DNA of 64,000 nt from NCBI GenBank assembly GCA_023425645.1, contig JAFACG010000039.1, forward strand, positions 1 to 64,000. The letters are read 5' to 3'. Below are positions 25,580 to 34,514 of this stretch, one piece after another. Below the pieces are notes generated by a model. That model worked only from the letters and a program-made list of their open reading frames with translations. It was not told the DNA's origin and searched no databases. Positions within the stretch are counted from its first letter, which is position 1. Each line of letters begins with the position of its first letter. A program made the position numbers and the translations under genes. The DNA comes from Pseudomonadota bacterium (GTDB lineage Bacteria > Pseudomonadota > Gammaproteobacteria > Burkholderiales > Burkholderiaceae_B).

Positions 25580-26706
25580 GCGCTCAGCACCGTTGCGCTG
25601 TCATCGGACCAGGATACGTAGACTTCTTCGTCCACGCCGGGCGCATCCGGCTGGGCCAGCGTGCCGCTGGGCATCTGCGCCTCGATCAGCATGCCCGAAT
25701 CCAGGCGGATCTGGTAGCGGGTGTAGCTGCCCATCCAGGCCACGTGCGTGACGATGCCGTGCCCCCAATTCGTGTCTTCCGCAGGCATTTCGCGGCTGAC
25801 CTGGATCTGCTCGGGACGGATGGACACGGACACGGCCATGCCCAGAGGTTCGCTGATGCCGTGGCTGACATACAGCGGACGGTTCAGCTCTTCGCATTCG
25901 ATGTGCACGTGGTCGGGTTCGTCCACGGAGATGACGCCGTTGAACAGGTTGGTGGAACCGATGAAGCCGGCCACGAAGCGCGAATTCGGGAAGGCGTAGA
26001 CATCATAGGGCGTGCCATGCTGGATGATCTGCCCTTCGGACATCACCGCCAGGCGGTCGGCCATGGTCATGGCCTCTTCCTGGTCGTGCGTGACCATGAT
26101 GCAGGTGACGCCCACGCGCTCCAGGATCTTGACCAGCTCGATCTGGGTCTTCTGGCGAATCTGCTTGTCCAGCGCCGACATGGGCTCGTCCAGCAGGAGC
26201 AGCTTGGGCCGCTTGACCAGGCTGCGCGCCAGGGCCACGCGCTGCTGCTGCCCGCCCGAGAGCTGGTGCGGCTTGCGCCGCGAGAAGCCCGCCATCTGGA
26301 CCAGGTCCAGCGCTTCGAACACGCGCTCGTCGATCTCGTTGCGCGGCACGCCCTCCTGCTTCAGGCCGAAGGCCACGTTGGCCTCGACCGACATGTGGGG
26401 AAACAGGGCGTAGGACTGGAACATCATGTTGACCGGCCGGCGGTAGGGAGGCAGGTCCGTGATGTCCTCGTTGTCCAGATAGATCCGACCGGAGGTCGGC
26501 TCCTCGAAGCCAGCCAGCATGCGCAGCAAGGTGGACTTGCCGCAGCCCGAACTGCCCAGCAGGGCGAAGATTTCGTGGCGGCGCACATCCAGGCTGACCG
26601 ATTTGACCGCGACCGTGTCGCCGAAAATCTTCACGACCTCGTCCACGCGCACGAACGCGTCCTCGCCGTCCATCCAGGGCGACGCTCCGGTACGGATATC
26701 TTGCAT
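25576..26706 (-). CDS. potG: Putrescine ABC transporter ATP-binding protein (PotG-like)
   Basis: A 376-aa ATPase: Walker A GSSGCGKST near 52, signature LSGGQQQRVALARSL near 148, Walker B LLLLDEPMSALD, H-loop THDQEEA. A C-terminal TOBE domain follows from about residue 290 (VSIRPEQIQVS). It powers uptake of putrescine with PotH/PotI and the binding protein. The gene starts 5 nt after the potF stop, so the four genes form one operon in F-G-H-I order. Confidence 0.93.
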   Translation of the reverse strand: MQDIRTGASPWMDGEDAFVRVDEVVKIFGDTVAVKSVSLDVRRHEIFALLGSSGCGKSTLLRMLAGFEEPTSGRIYLDNEDITDLPPYRRPVNMMFQSYALFPHMSVEANVAFGLKQEGVPRNEIDERVFEALDLVQMAGFSRRKPHQLSGGQQQRVALARSLVKRPKLLLLDEPMSALDKQIRQKTQIELVKILERVGVTCIMVTHDQEEAMTMADRLAVMSEGQIIQHGTPYDVYAFPNSRFVAGFIGSTNLFNGVISVDEPDHVHIECEELNRPLYVSHGISEPLGMAVSVSIRPEQIQVSREMPAEDTNWGHGIVTHVAWMGSYTRYQIRLDSGMLIEAQMPSGTLAQPDAPGVDEEVYVSWSDDSATVLSA

Positions 26707-26711
26707 GGTGC

Positions 26712-27818
26712 CTAGCGTCCCGATTTCAGTTCAGCCCACAGGCGCGTCTGCAGACGCTGCACCTTCAGAGGCTGCGGCTTGATGACGAACAAGGTCTTGG
26801 AGACCTCGGGAGAGGGATAGATCATGGGGTTGTCGGCCACTTCCTTCACCACGAACTTGCGCGCCTCCTTGTTGGCGTTGGGGTAGAACATGGTGTTGGT
26901 GATGGCGGCATGCACCTCGGGCGTCTCGATGTAATTGATGAAGGCGTGCGCCTGCTCCACATTGGCTGCGCTCTTGGGGATGGCCATGGTGTCGAACCAC
27001 ACGGGCGCGCCGCCCTTGGGAATGTAGTAATCGATGGCGTAGGGCTTCTTGGCCTCGCGGGCGCGGGCGGCCGAGATCATCACATCGCCCGAGAAGCCGT
27101 AGACCATGCAAAGATCGCCGGCGGCCAGCTCGTCGATGTAGCCCGAGGAGCTGAACTGGCGCACGTAGGGACGGATCTTCTTGAGCAGGTCCAGGGCCTC
27201 GCGCAAGTCGGCTTCATTGCTGCTGTTGGGGTCCTTGCCGAGGTAATGCAGCACGGCGGGGAACACCTGGGCCGCCTCGTCCAGGATGGAGATGCCGCAG
27301 CCCTTCAGCTTTTCGGCGTTTTCGGGCTTGAACAGCATGTCCCAGTTGCCCAGGTCCGCGTCCGCGCCCATGATCTCCTTGACCTTGGTGACGTTGTAGC
27401 CCAGGCCGTTGGTGCCGTAGCCCCAGGGGATCAGGTATTCGTTACCCGGATCCACGTCGGCCAGCAGGGCCATGATGTCGGGGTCTAGGTACTTCCAGTT
27501 GGGGATCAGGCTCTTGTCCAGCTTCTGAAACAGGCCGCCCTCGATCTGGCGGGCGGCATAGTGGGTGGAAGGCACCACCACGTCATAGCCGGACTTGCCG
27601 GTCAGCAGCTTGGCCTGCAAGGTGTCATTGCTGTCGTACACGTCGTAGCGCACGGTGATGCCCGTGGCCTTCTGGAAACCGGACAGCGTGTCCGGCGCCG
27701 TGTATTCGGCCCAGTTGTAGACATTGACGACCTTGTCCTGTGCCTGCGCGGCGGGCAGCATGGCGGCAGCGGCCAGCAGGCCGGCGAGTACCCGTGGTTT
27801 ATTCATCCCAAAAGACAT
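26712..27818 (-). CDS. potF: Putrescine-binding periplasmic protein (PotF-like)
   Basis: A 368-aa polyamine-binding protein. A Sec signal peptide (residues about 1-27, ending PAAQAQ) is followed by KVVNVYNWAEYTAPDTLSGFQKATGI, the PotD/PotF signature start. YNVTKVKEIMG, YGFSGDVMISA and YIPKGGAPVWFDTMAIPK line the ligand site. The ATG at 27818 follows AAGGGGA at good spacing; the frame stays open to 27965 but that part is not conserved. The substrate is probably putrescine, with spermidine or a related amine possible. It is the first gene of potFGHI. Confidence 0.92.
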   Translation of the reverse strand: MSFGMNKPRVLAGLLAAAAMLPAAQAQDKVVNVYNWAEYTAPDTLSGFQKATGITVRYDVYDSNDTLQAKLLTGKSGYDVVVPSTHYAARQIEGGLFQKLDKSLIPNWKYLDPDIMALLADVDPGNEYLIPWGYGTNGLGYNVTKVKEIMGADADLGNWDMLFKPENAEKLKGCGISILDEAAQVFPAVLHYLGKDPNSSNEADLREALDLLKKIRPYVRQFSSSGYIDELAAGDLCMVYGFSGDVMISAARAREAKKPYAIDYYIPKGGAPVWFDTMAIPKSAANVEQAHAFINYIETPEVHAAITNTMFYPNANKEARKFVVKEVADNPMIYPSPEVSKTLFVIKPQPLKVQRLQTRLWAELKSGR

Positions 27819-27895
27819 CGCGAGTCCCCTTCCTATCGAAAGCGAAAAACCCAAAAGGCGAGATGATAAAGCTTTTTTGCGGCCAATAGTCGTAT

Positions 27896-28615
27896 TTAAA
27901 ACCGCATTTGATGACGGTATGAGGAAAACATTTCCTGCCACCAGGCATCGCCGCGCTGCGCGCACACTTTGACCAGCGAGCGCCTCAGGCGCTGCAGGTT
28001 GTCCAGCGCCTGGGAACGGCTCAGGGCTCCTTGGCGGGCGCGGTCGAAATCGATCAGCCAGACCTTGTCATTCGCATCCAGCAAAATATTGTAGGCGTTA
28101 AGGTCGGCATGCCAAACCTCGAATTGATGCATGCGGGCGATCTCGTGCGCCACCCGCTCGGGCGAGGCCCTTTCCAGAGCCTGGCACAGGGGACTGACAT
28201 CAGGCAGGCGGCGGGTCATCAGGGCCGCCCGGTAGCACAGGCCGCGGCGCCACCAGGCGGCGGCCAGCACGGGCGGGACGGCCAGCCCCTTGTGGTGTAA
28301 ATAAGACATCACCTGGAATTCGCGCCAGCTGCGGGTGCGTTCGCGCCCCTGCCAGAGGTAGGAGGACTCGTTGAAGCGGGCCACCAGGCCGCCGCGCCGG
28401 TAGTGGCGCAGCACGGCCGCGCCGAAAGGGCCTTGCACGAACCAGGCGGCCTGCCGCCCGCCCTGCCCCACCTTGGCGGCCTGCGAACCATAGGCGTCAG
28501 GCTCGAACCAGCGCTGCAGCGCAGCCGGCCGCAGGTCCGGCAGTCCGGCCAGCTCGGGAGCCAGCAAGGCGCCCCCGCCCGGGAGCGGAAAAAAGGAATC
28601 AGGCGTGGCGTTCAC
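27896..28615 (-). CDS. kdkA: 3-deoxy-D-manno-octulosonic acid (Kdo) kinase
   Basis: A 239-aa protein kinase-like enzyme of the WaaP/KdkA group, which phosphorylates the single Kdo of LPS on the cytoplasmic face. AAVLRHYRRGGLVARFN is the family N-terminal lobe, HADLNAYNILLD (near 170) the catalytic loop, and WLIDFDRARQG the metal-binding motif. Length matches Haemophilus KdkA. The start is GTG at 28615 with a strong GAGGAG site that overlaps the stop of the upstream permease gene. It is the last gene of the alr-to-kdkA run. It ties to msbA and the glycosyltransferase cluster in LPS assembly. Confidence 0.88.
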   Translation of the reverse strand: MNATPDSFFPLPGGGALLAPELAGLPDLRPAALQRWFEPDAYGSQAAKVGQGGRQAAWFVQGPFGAAVLRHYRRGGLVARFNESSYLWQGRERTRSWREFQVMSYLHHKGLAVPPVLAAAWWRRGLCYRAALMTRRLPDVSPLCQALERASPERVAHEIARMHQFEVWHADLNAYNILLDANDKVWLIDFDRARQGALSRSQALDNLQRLRRSLVKVCAQRGDAWWQEMFSSYRHQMRF

Positions 28616-28624
28616 AACAGCTCC

Positions 28625-29392
28625 TCAAGCGCGGGCCAGCAGCAGGGCCATGATGAGCACCAGCATGCAGGCGAAGATGAATTTCAGCCGGGGTTCGGGC
28701 AGGCGATAGGCCAGGCGCACCCCGTACGGCACCAGGGCCAGGCTGCCCAGCGCCATGGGCAGGCCCACCTGCCAGCTGGCCTGCCCGTGCACGGCGTAGG
28801 TCAGCAAGGCCACCAGCGTGCCCGGGATGATCATGGACAGCGCCAGGCCTTGCGCGCCGGTCTGGCTGTAGCCCATGCGGCTGGTCAGGAACGGCACGAC
28901 CAGCACCGAGCCGCCCACGCCGAAGATGCCGCCGGCCAGCCCCGCCATCATGCCCACGCCCACGTACCAGGCCCAGCCGAAGGAGTCCGGATCGGGCCGG
29001 CTGCGGGCGGGGCCGCGCCTGCCCAGGCTCTGGTGGAAATAATACAGGGCGATGAGCAGCACGAACACCGAATAGATGCGCCGCAGCAGCACGGCATCCA
29101 TGCCCAGGGCCAGGCGCGCGCCCAGCCAGGTGAAGGCGATGGAGGACAGGGCGCCCAGGGCGGCGCGGCGAAAGTCGATGTGGTTGCGGCGATGGTACTG
29201 GCGCACCGTGAGCAGCACGGCCGGCACCACCATGATGAGAGCCGTGCCCTGGGCCGTCTGCTGGTCCATGCCCAGGATCAGGCCCAGCAGCGGAATGGCC
29301 AGCAGCCCCCCGCCTATGCCCAGCACGCCGCCCGTAAAGCCGATGAGCGCGCCTCCCAGCAGGCAGGCCAGGATCAATTGAAAACTTGTCAT
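28625..29392 (-). CDS. TauE/SafE-family sulfite exporter-like permease
   Basis: A 255-aa integral membrane protein with about eight helices in two repeats. The glycine-rich GGVLGIGGGLLAIPLLGLILG (about 16-36) and GGIFGVGGSVLVVPFL (second repeat) are the family signatures. Members export sulfite or organosulfur compounds, or import other anions; the substrate here is unknown. The ATG at 29392 was chosen over an upstream in-frame start that would lie inside radA. It begins 7 nt after the radA stop and ends 9 nt before kdkA. Confidence 0.87.
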   Translation of the reverse strand: MTSFQLILACLLGGALIGFTGGVLGIGGGLLAIPLLGLILGMDQQTAQGTALIMVVPAVLLTVRQYHRRNHIDFRRAALGALSSIAFTWLGARLALGMDAVLLRRIYSVFVLLIALYYFHQSLGRRGPARSRPDPDSFGWAWYVGVGMMAGLAGGIFGVGGSVLVVPFLTSRMGYSQTGAQGLALSMIIPGTLVALLTYAVHGQASWQVGLPMALGSLALVPYGVRLAYRLPEPRLKFIFACMLVLIMALLLARA

Positions 29393-29399
29393 GAAATCG

Positions 29400-30785
29400 C
29401 TACAGGTTGCGCAGGCGCTCGACCGCGTCCTCGACCCGGTCCACGGCCCAGATCTCCAGTCCCTCGATGGGCTGGCGCGGCGCATTGCTCTTGGGAATGA
29501 GCGCGATGCCGAAGCCCAGCTTGGCCGCTTCGCGCAGGCGCTCCTGCCCACGCGGGGCCGGGCGGACCTCGCCGGCCAGGCCGATCTCGCCGAACACCAC
29601 CAGCCCGCGCGGCAGGGGGCGGTTGTTCAGGGACGACAAGATGGCCAGCAGCACGGCCAGGTCGGCGGCCGGCTCGGTGATCTTGACGCCGCCCACGGCG
29701 TTGACAAACACGTCCTGGTCGTAAGTGACCACGCCCGCGTGGCGATGCATGACCGCCAGCAGCATGGCCAGCCGCGAGCTTTCCAGGCCCACGGACAGGC
29801 GGCGCGGATTGGGCACGTGGGCCGAATCCACCAGCGCCTGGATCTCCACCAGCAGGGGCCGCGTGCCTTCCTGCGTGGCCATGACGCAGGAGCCGGCCAC
29901 GCTTTGCGAATGCTGCGACAAGAACAGCGCGGACGGGTTGCTCACGCCCTTGAGGCCTTTCTCCGTCATGGCGAACACGCCCAGCTCGTTGACCGCGCCA
30001 AAGCGGTTCTTGAAGGCGCGCACCATGCGGAAGGAGGAATGCGTGTCGCCTTCGAAATACAGCACCGTGTCCACGATGTGCTCCAGCACGCGCGGGCCGG
30101 CCAGCGTGCCGTCCTTGGTGACGTGGCCGATGAAGATCATGGCGGTGCCGCTCTGCTTGGCCAGGCGGGTCAGCTGTGCGGCGCACTCGCGCACCTGCGA
30201 CACCGAACCGGGCGCGGCGCTGAGCTGGTCCGAATACAGCGTCTGGATGGAGTCGATGACCACGATGCGGGGCTGGTGCGACTGCAGGGCCTCGCTGATG
30301 GACTCCAGCCGGATCTCGGCCAGCAGGTCCACGCCCTGCGTGGGCACGCCCAGGCGCCGGGCCCGCAGGGCCACCTGCTCGGCGGATTCTTCGCCGGTAA
30401 CGTACAGGACCTTGGTCTGCTGGGCCAGGGAGGCCATGGCCTGCAGCAGCAGCGTGGACTTGCCCACGCCCGGATCGCCGCCGATCAGGATCACGCCGCC
30501 TTCCACCAGCCCGCCGCCCAGCACGCGATCGAATTCGCCGATGCCGGTGGGCACGCGCGGCAGTTCGCGCGCCTGGACGTCGGACAGACTTTGCACCGGG
30601 CTGGAACCGGCCAGGGAAGCGAAACGGTGCGAGGAAGCCGCCGCAGGCGACTCCACGGTCTCCTGCAGGCTGTTCCAGGCCCCGCAGGCCGGACATTTGC
30701 CGGCCCACTTGGGCGTGTCGGCCCCGCATTCGTTGCAGACAAAGACGATCTTGGCCTTGCGGCCGGCGCGCGCGCCTGTGGCCAT
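29400..30785 (-). CDS. radA: DNA repair protein RadA
   Basis: A 461-aa RadA/Sms. The N-terminal zinc finger is CNECGADTPKWAGKCPAC. Walker A GGDPGVGKSTLLLQ is near residue 98, the RadA-specific KNRFG motif (FKNRFGAVNELGVF) near 260, and the C-terminal Lon-protease-like domain runs from about 290. It drives branch migration in recombination. The ATG at 30785 lies 2 nt after the SDR stop; a TTG two codons upstream is less likely. Confidence 0.96.
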   Translation of the reverse strand: MATGARAGRKAKIVFVCNECGADTPKWAGKCPACGAWNSLQETVESPAAASSHRFASLAGSSPVQSLSDVQARELPRVPTGIGEFDRVLGGGLVEGGVILIGGDPGVGKSTLLLQAMASLAQQTKVLYVTGEESAEQVALRARRLGVPTQGVDLLAEIRLESISEALQSHQPRIVVIDSIQTLYSDQLSAAPGSVSQVRECAAQLTRLAKQSGTAMIFIGHVTKDGTLAGPRVLEHIVDTVLYFEGDTHSSFRMVRAFKNRFGAVNELGVFAMTEKGLKGVSNPSALFLSQHSQSVAGSCVMATQEGTRPLLVEIQALVDSAHVPNPRRLSVGLESSRLAMLLAVMHRHAGVVTYDQDVFVNAVGGVKITEPAADLAVLLAILSSLNNRPLPRGLVVFGEIGLAGEVRPAPRGQERLREAAKLGFGIALIPKSNAPRQPIEGLEIWAVDRVEDAVERLRNL

Positions 30786-30787
30786 CG

Positions 30788-31504
30788 TCAACGCCCCGCC
30801 AGGCTGCCGCCGCCGTCCACGCCCAGGTTCTGGCCGGTGATGAAGGCGGCCTCGTCGCTGAGCAGGAAGGTCACGGCGGCGGCCACTTCGCCCGCCTGCC
30901 CGAAGCGCCCCAGCGGGATGGAGGCCAGGCTGCGCTGTTCGGCTTCGCTGCCCACGGGATGCGTGGCGCGGAACAATTCGGTTTCAATGGGGCCTGGCGA
31001 GACGGCGTTGACCGTGATCCCGTAGGGAGCCAGCTCCAGCGCCCAGGTGCGGGTGCAGCCCAGCAAGGCGCTCTTGGCGGCCGAGTAGCTGGTGCGGTCG
31101 CTGCCGCCATGCACCGCCCGGCTGCAGATGTTGACGATGCGGCCTTCCTTGCGGGCCTTCATGGACGGGATGAAGGCCTGGGTCACCTGCACGGCCACGC
31201 GCACGTTCAGGTCGAAGACCTGGTAGAGATTGCCCAGGTCCACCTGCCCGATGGGCTCGGGCGCCACGGCGCCCACATTGTTGACCACGGCGTCCACCGG
31301 GTACTTTTCGCGAATGACGCGCAGCATTTCCTCGGTCTCGCCCGCATTGCTCAGGTCGCAGGAATACAGGTAGCCGGGAAAGTCGATGTTTTCCGTATGG
31401 CGGGCAAGGCCCACCACGTGGGCGCCGGCGTCCGCCAGGCGTTGGCTGATGGCCCAGCCTATGCCTTTGGTGGCGCCGGTGATCAATACGCATTTGTTCT
31501 TCAT
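30788..31504 (-). CDS. SDR family oxidoreductase (FabG-like)
   Basis: A 238-aa short-chain dehydrogenase. The cofactor loop is TGATKGIG (about 9-16), VVNNVGA follows, and the catalytic Ser and YxxxK sit in SDRTSYSAAKSA (about 138-150). The C-terminus FITGQNLGVDGGGS is typical of the FabG-like group. Substrate unknown. It is not beside other fatty-acid genes, so a FabG role is not claimed. It lies 18 nt after alr and 2 nt before radA. Confidence 0.85.
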   Translation of the reverse strand: MKNKCVLITGATKGIGWAISQRLADAGAHVVGLARHTENIDFPGYLYSCDLSNAGETEEMLRVIREKYPVDAVVNNVGAVAPEPIGQVDLGNLYQVFDLNVRVAVQVTQAFIPSMKARKEGRIVNICSRAVHGGSDRTSYSAAKSALLGCTRTWALELAPYGITVNAVSPGPIETELFRATHPVGSEAEQRSLASIPLGRFGQAGEVAAAVTFLLSDEAAFITGQNLGVDGGGSLAGR

Positions 31505-31522
31505 GGCCCTGCCTTCGAGGTG

Positions 31523-32653
31523 TTAATCCTGGATGATGCGCGGCACGCGCGGCGCGACGGCGCAAATCAGTTCATAGCCCAAGGTGCCGGCGGCGGCCGC
31601 CACCTCGTCCACGCAGGGGCCGCCCTGGCCAAACAGCACGACCTGGCTGCCCACTCCCGCGGCGGGCACGGGCGTCAGGTCGACGGCCAGCATGTCCATG
31701 GATACGCGGCCCACCAGGCGGGTGCGCACGCCATTGACCACCACCGGCGTGCCGGTACCCGCATGGCGCGGATAGCCGTCCGCGTAGCCGCAGGCCACCA
31801 CGCCCACGCGCATGGGCTGCTCGGCCACATAAGTATGACCATAGCCCACGCCTTCGCCCTGTTTGACGCCGCGCACGCTGATCAGTTCGGCCGCCAGGGT
31901 CATGCCGGCCTCCAGGCCGAAATCCTGTGCGCTGATGTCGGCGAAGGGCGAGCTGCCGTACAGGCAGATGCCGGGCCGCACCCATTGCGCAGGGCCCGCG
32001 GGCATGTAGGCGCCCAGATCGGGGCTGAGCGTGGCGGCCGAATTGCAGATGCTGACCGGACCGGGCAGGCCGTCGGTGATGCGGGTGAAGCAGCGGATCT
32101 GCTCCAGAGTCGCGTCGATATTGTCGTCGGCGCGCGCGAAATGGGTCATCTTGCCCACCACGCCCAGCTTGCCGGCCTTTTGCAGGCGCTGCGCGCGCGC
32201 GAAGGCGGCCGGATAATCGTCCACGCTGAAGCCCAGGCGGTTCATGCCCGTGTTGAGCTTGACCATGGCGTCCAGCGCCCGGCCTCCGGCCCATTGCTCC
32301 AGCATCTTGAGTTGTTCGTGCCCATGGATGACGGTGGACAGGCCGTAATGCGCCAGCACCTCCAGGTCCTCGGGCTGGAAAAAGCCTTCCAGCAGCAGGA
32401 TGGGGCGCGTCCAGCCCACTTCGCGGCAACGCACGGCCTCCTGCAGATCCAGCATGGCCAGTCCTTCGGCGGCCTGAAAGGCGCGCACGGCGTTCTCGAT
32501 GCCATGTCCGTAGGCATCGGCCTTCATCACCGCCCAGATATTCGGCCGCCGCGCACCCGACATGGAGGTTGCGCTGTTCAGGCTCTGGATGACGACATCG
32601 AGATTGTGACGCAGCGACGACACATGAATGGTCGCCGATATAGGACGTGGCAT
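31523..32653 (-). CDS. alr: Alanine racemase
   Basis: A 376-aa fold-type III PLP enzyme making D-alanine for peptidoglycan. AVMKADAYGHG near residue 37 carries the PLP lysine. GYGHTYVAEQ near 265 carries the second catalytic base (Tyr). The C-terminal beta domain follows. The ATG at 32653 has a GGGGAGA ribosome site; a TTG upstream was rejected. It heads a leftward run alr-SDR-radA-TauE-kdkA and diverges from hpnC. Confidence 0.95.
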   Translation of the reverse strand: MPRPISATIHVSSLRHNLDVVIQSLNSATSMSGARRPNIWAVMKADAYGHGIENAVRAFQAAEGLAMLDLQEAVRCREVGWTRPILLLEGFFQPEDLEVLAHYGLSTVIHGHEQLKMLEQWAGGRALDAMVKLNTGMNRLGFSVDDYPAAFARAQRLQKAGKLGVVGKMTHFARADDNIDATLEQIRCFTRITDGLPGPVSICNSAATLSPDLGAYMPAGPAQWVRPGICLYGSSPFADISAQDFGLEAGMTLAAELISVRGVKQGEGVGYGHTYVAEQPMRVGVVACGYADGYPRHAGTGTPVVVNGVRTRLVGRVSMDMLAVDLTPVPAAGVGSQVVLFGQGGPCVDEVAAAAGTLGYELICAVAPRVPRIIQD

Positions 32654-32737
32654 GGCTCTCCCCAAAGGAATCTGAGAGTCTAAACCAGCCCCTGTGGAAA
32701 CGAAAGTCGTGGGGATGTTGCGCCTGTAACAAGAACC

Positions 32738-32766
32738 TGAACAGGCTCCCGGGTCTGCCGTATACT
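32738..32766 (+). promoter_or_regulatory. Promoter of hpnC, possibly giving a leaderless mRNA
   Basis: TGAACA (-35, 32738-32743), 17-nt spacer, TATACT (-10, 32761-32766). The hpnC ATG begins only 8 nt after the -10, so transcription would start at or next to the start codon. No usable ribosome binding site fits between them. Confidence 0.5.
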
Positions 32767-32774
32767 GGCGGGCT

Positions 32775-33644
32775 ATGTCTATCGAGCATTATGAAAACTT
32801 CCCTGTCGCCTCGGTCCTGTTGCCGCGCCGCCTGCGCCGCCCCGTGGTGGACATCTATCGCTTTGCCCGCAGCGCCGACGACATCGCCGACGAAGGCGAT
32901 CTGAGCGCCGGCGAGCGCCTGGCGCTGCTGGACCAGTTCCAGGCCGGCATCGAGCAGCTGCAGTATCACCAGCCGCCCATGCTGGACGACCCGCACAGCC
33001 ACATCTTCGTGCCGCTGGCCGCCACCATCCGTGACTTTCAGTTACCGCTCAAGCCTTTCCTGGACCTGCTCTCGGCCTTCCGCCAGGACGTCACCACGCA
33101 GCGTTACGCCGACATGGCCGCTCTGCTGGACTACAGCTCCCGCTCGGCCAATCCGGTCGGCCGGCTGATGCTGCACCTGTACCAGGCCCACGAGCCCGAA
33201 TTGCTGGACATGGCCGACGCCATCTGCACCGGCCTGCAACTGGTCAATTTCTGGCAGGATGTGGCCATGGACTGGCACAAGAACCGCGTCTACATCCCGC
33301 AGGAACTGCTGCAGCAGCACGGCCTGGACGACGGCTACATCGAAGCGCGCTGCCTGCTGCAGCGCCAGCCCGGCGCCGACGATCGCTGGCAGGAGATGAT
33401 GCAGCTGCTCGCCACCGACGCGCGCCAGCGTCTACAATCAGGCATGCCGCTGGCCGCGCACCTGCCGGGGCGCATCGGGCTGGAACTCAAGCTGATGGTC
33501 CTGGGCGGCCTGCGCATCCTGGAACGCCTGGAAGCGGTGCGTTTCGATGTGTTTTCCCGCCGCCCCACCCTGGCCCGCCTGGACTGGCTGCGACTGATCG
33601 CCCGCGGCCTGAGCCGCTTCCCCCTTTCCACCTCAGCGTCCTGA
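32775..33644 (+). CDS. hpnC: Squalene synthesis protein HpnC (hydroxysqualene synthase)
   Basis: A 289-aa squalene/phytoene synthase-fold protein. VDIYRFARSADDIADEGD (about 20-40) supplies the first DxxxD, and NFWQDVAMDWHKNRVYIP (about 155-172) the second Asp-rich motif. In the HpnCDE route HpnD makes presqualene diphosphate, HpnC converts it to hydroxysqualene and HpnE reduces that to squalene. The ATG lies 8 nt after the -10 box. hpnD follows after 6 nt. Confidence 0.92.
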   Translation: MSIEHYENFPVASVLLPRRLRRPVVDIYRFARSADDIADEGDLSAGERLALLDQFQAGIEQLQYHQPPMLDDPHSHIFVPLAATIRDFQLPLKPFLDLLSAFRQDVTTQRYADMAALLDYSSRSANPVGRLMLHLYQAHEPELLDMADAICTGLQLVNFWQDVAMDWHKNRVYIPQELLQQHGLDDGYIEARCLLQRQPGADDRWQEMMQLLATDARQRLQSGMPLAAHLPGRIGLELKLMVLGGLRILERLEAVRFDVFSRRPTLARLDWLRLIARGLSRFPLSTSAS

Positions 33645-33650
33645 ACGTCC

Positions 33651-34514
33651 ATGAGCCCAGACGAGTACTGTCAGAACAAGGCGGCCCAGAGCGGCTCCAG
33701 CTTCTACTACGCCTTTCTGTTCCTGCCGCCCGAGCGCCGCCGCGCCATCACGGCCCTGTACGCCTTCTGTCGCGAGGTGGACGACGTGGTGGACGAAGTG
33801 CACGAAGAATCCGTGGCGCGCATGAAGCTGGTCTGGTGGCGCAGCCAGGTGGCCGAACTCTACCAGGGCCGCACGCAGCACCCGGTCATGAAGGCGCTGG
33901 CGCCGCACGTGCAGACCTTCGGCCTGCCGGAGGATCAATTGCTGGCCGTCATCGACGGCATGGAAATGGACCTGGACCAGGCCCGCTACCAGAGCTGGGA
34001 GGATTTGAAGCGCTACTGCTGGCACGCGGCAGGCGTGGTCGGCCTTCTGTCGGCGCGCATCTTCGGCCAGACGCAGGAGCAGACCAGCGATTATGCCGAG
34101 AAGCTGGGCCTGGCCTTCCAGCTCACGAACATCATTCGCGACGTGGGCGACGACGCTCGCCGCGGACGCATCTACCTGCCCCAGGACGAGCTGGACCGCT
34201 TCGGCGTGCGCGCCTCGGAGATCCTGGACCACCAGCATTCGGAACGCTTCGAAGCCCTGATGGCCTTCCAGACCGAACGGGCGCAAGGGCTGTACCGCGA
34301 GGCCATGCGCGCCCTGCCGGCCGCCGATCGGCGCGCCCAGCGTCCGGGCCTGCTGATGGCCGCCATCTACCATGCCCTGCTGGATGAAATTGCACGCGAC
34401 CGCTGGCACGTGCTGGAGCAGCACATTTCGCTCACGCCCATCCGCAAGCTGTGGCTGGCCTGGAAGACCTGGGTGTCGGGCGGACGCGGGCTGCAGCGCA
34501 AGCTGAGCAAATGA
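33651..34514 (+). CDS. hpnD: Presqualene diphosphate synthase HpnD
   Basis: A 287-aa prenyl-transferase-like enzyme joining two farnesyl diphosphates. YAFCREVDDVVDEVHEE (about 36-52) is the first Asp-rich motif, and NIIRDVGDDARRGRIYLPQDEL (about 160-181) the second, both intact. It starts 6 nt after hpnC and its stop overlaps the hpnE start (ATGA). Its substrate would come from ispA, also in this window. Confidence 0.93.
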   Translation: MSPDEYCQNKAAQSGSSFYYAFLFLPPERRRAITALYAFCREVDDVVDEVHEESVARMKLVWWRSQVAELYQGRTQHPVMKALAPHVQTFGLPEDQLLAVIDGMEMDLDQARYQSWEDLKRYCWHAAGVVGLLSARIFGQTQEQTSDYAEKLGLAFQLTNIIRDVGDDARRGRIYLPQDELDRFGVRASEILDHQHSERFEALMAFQTERAQGLYREAMRALPAADRRAQRPGLLMAAIYHALLDEIARDRWHVLEQHISLTPIRKLWLAWKTWVSGGRGLQRKLSK

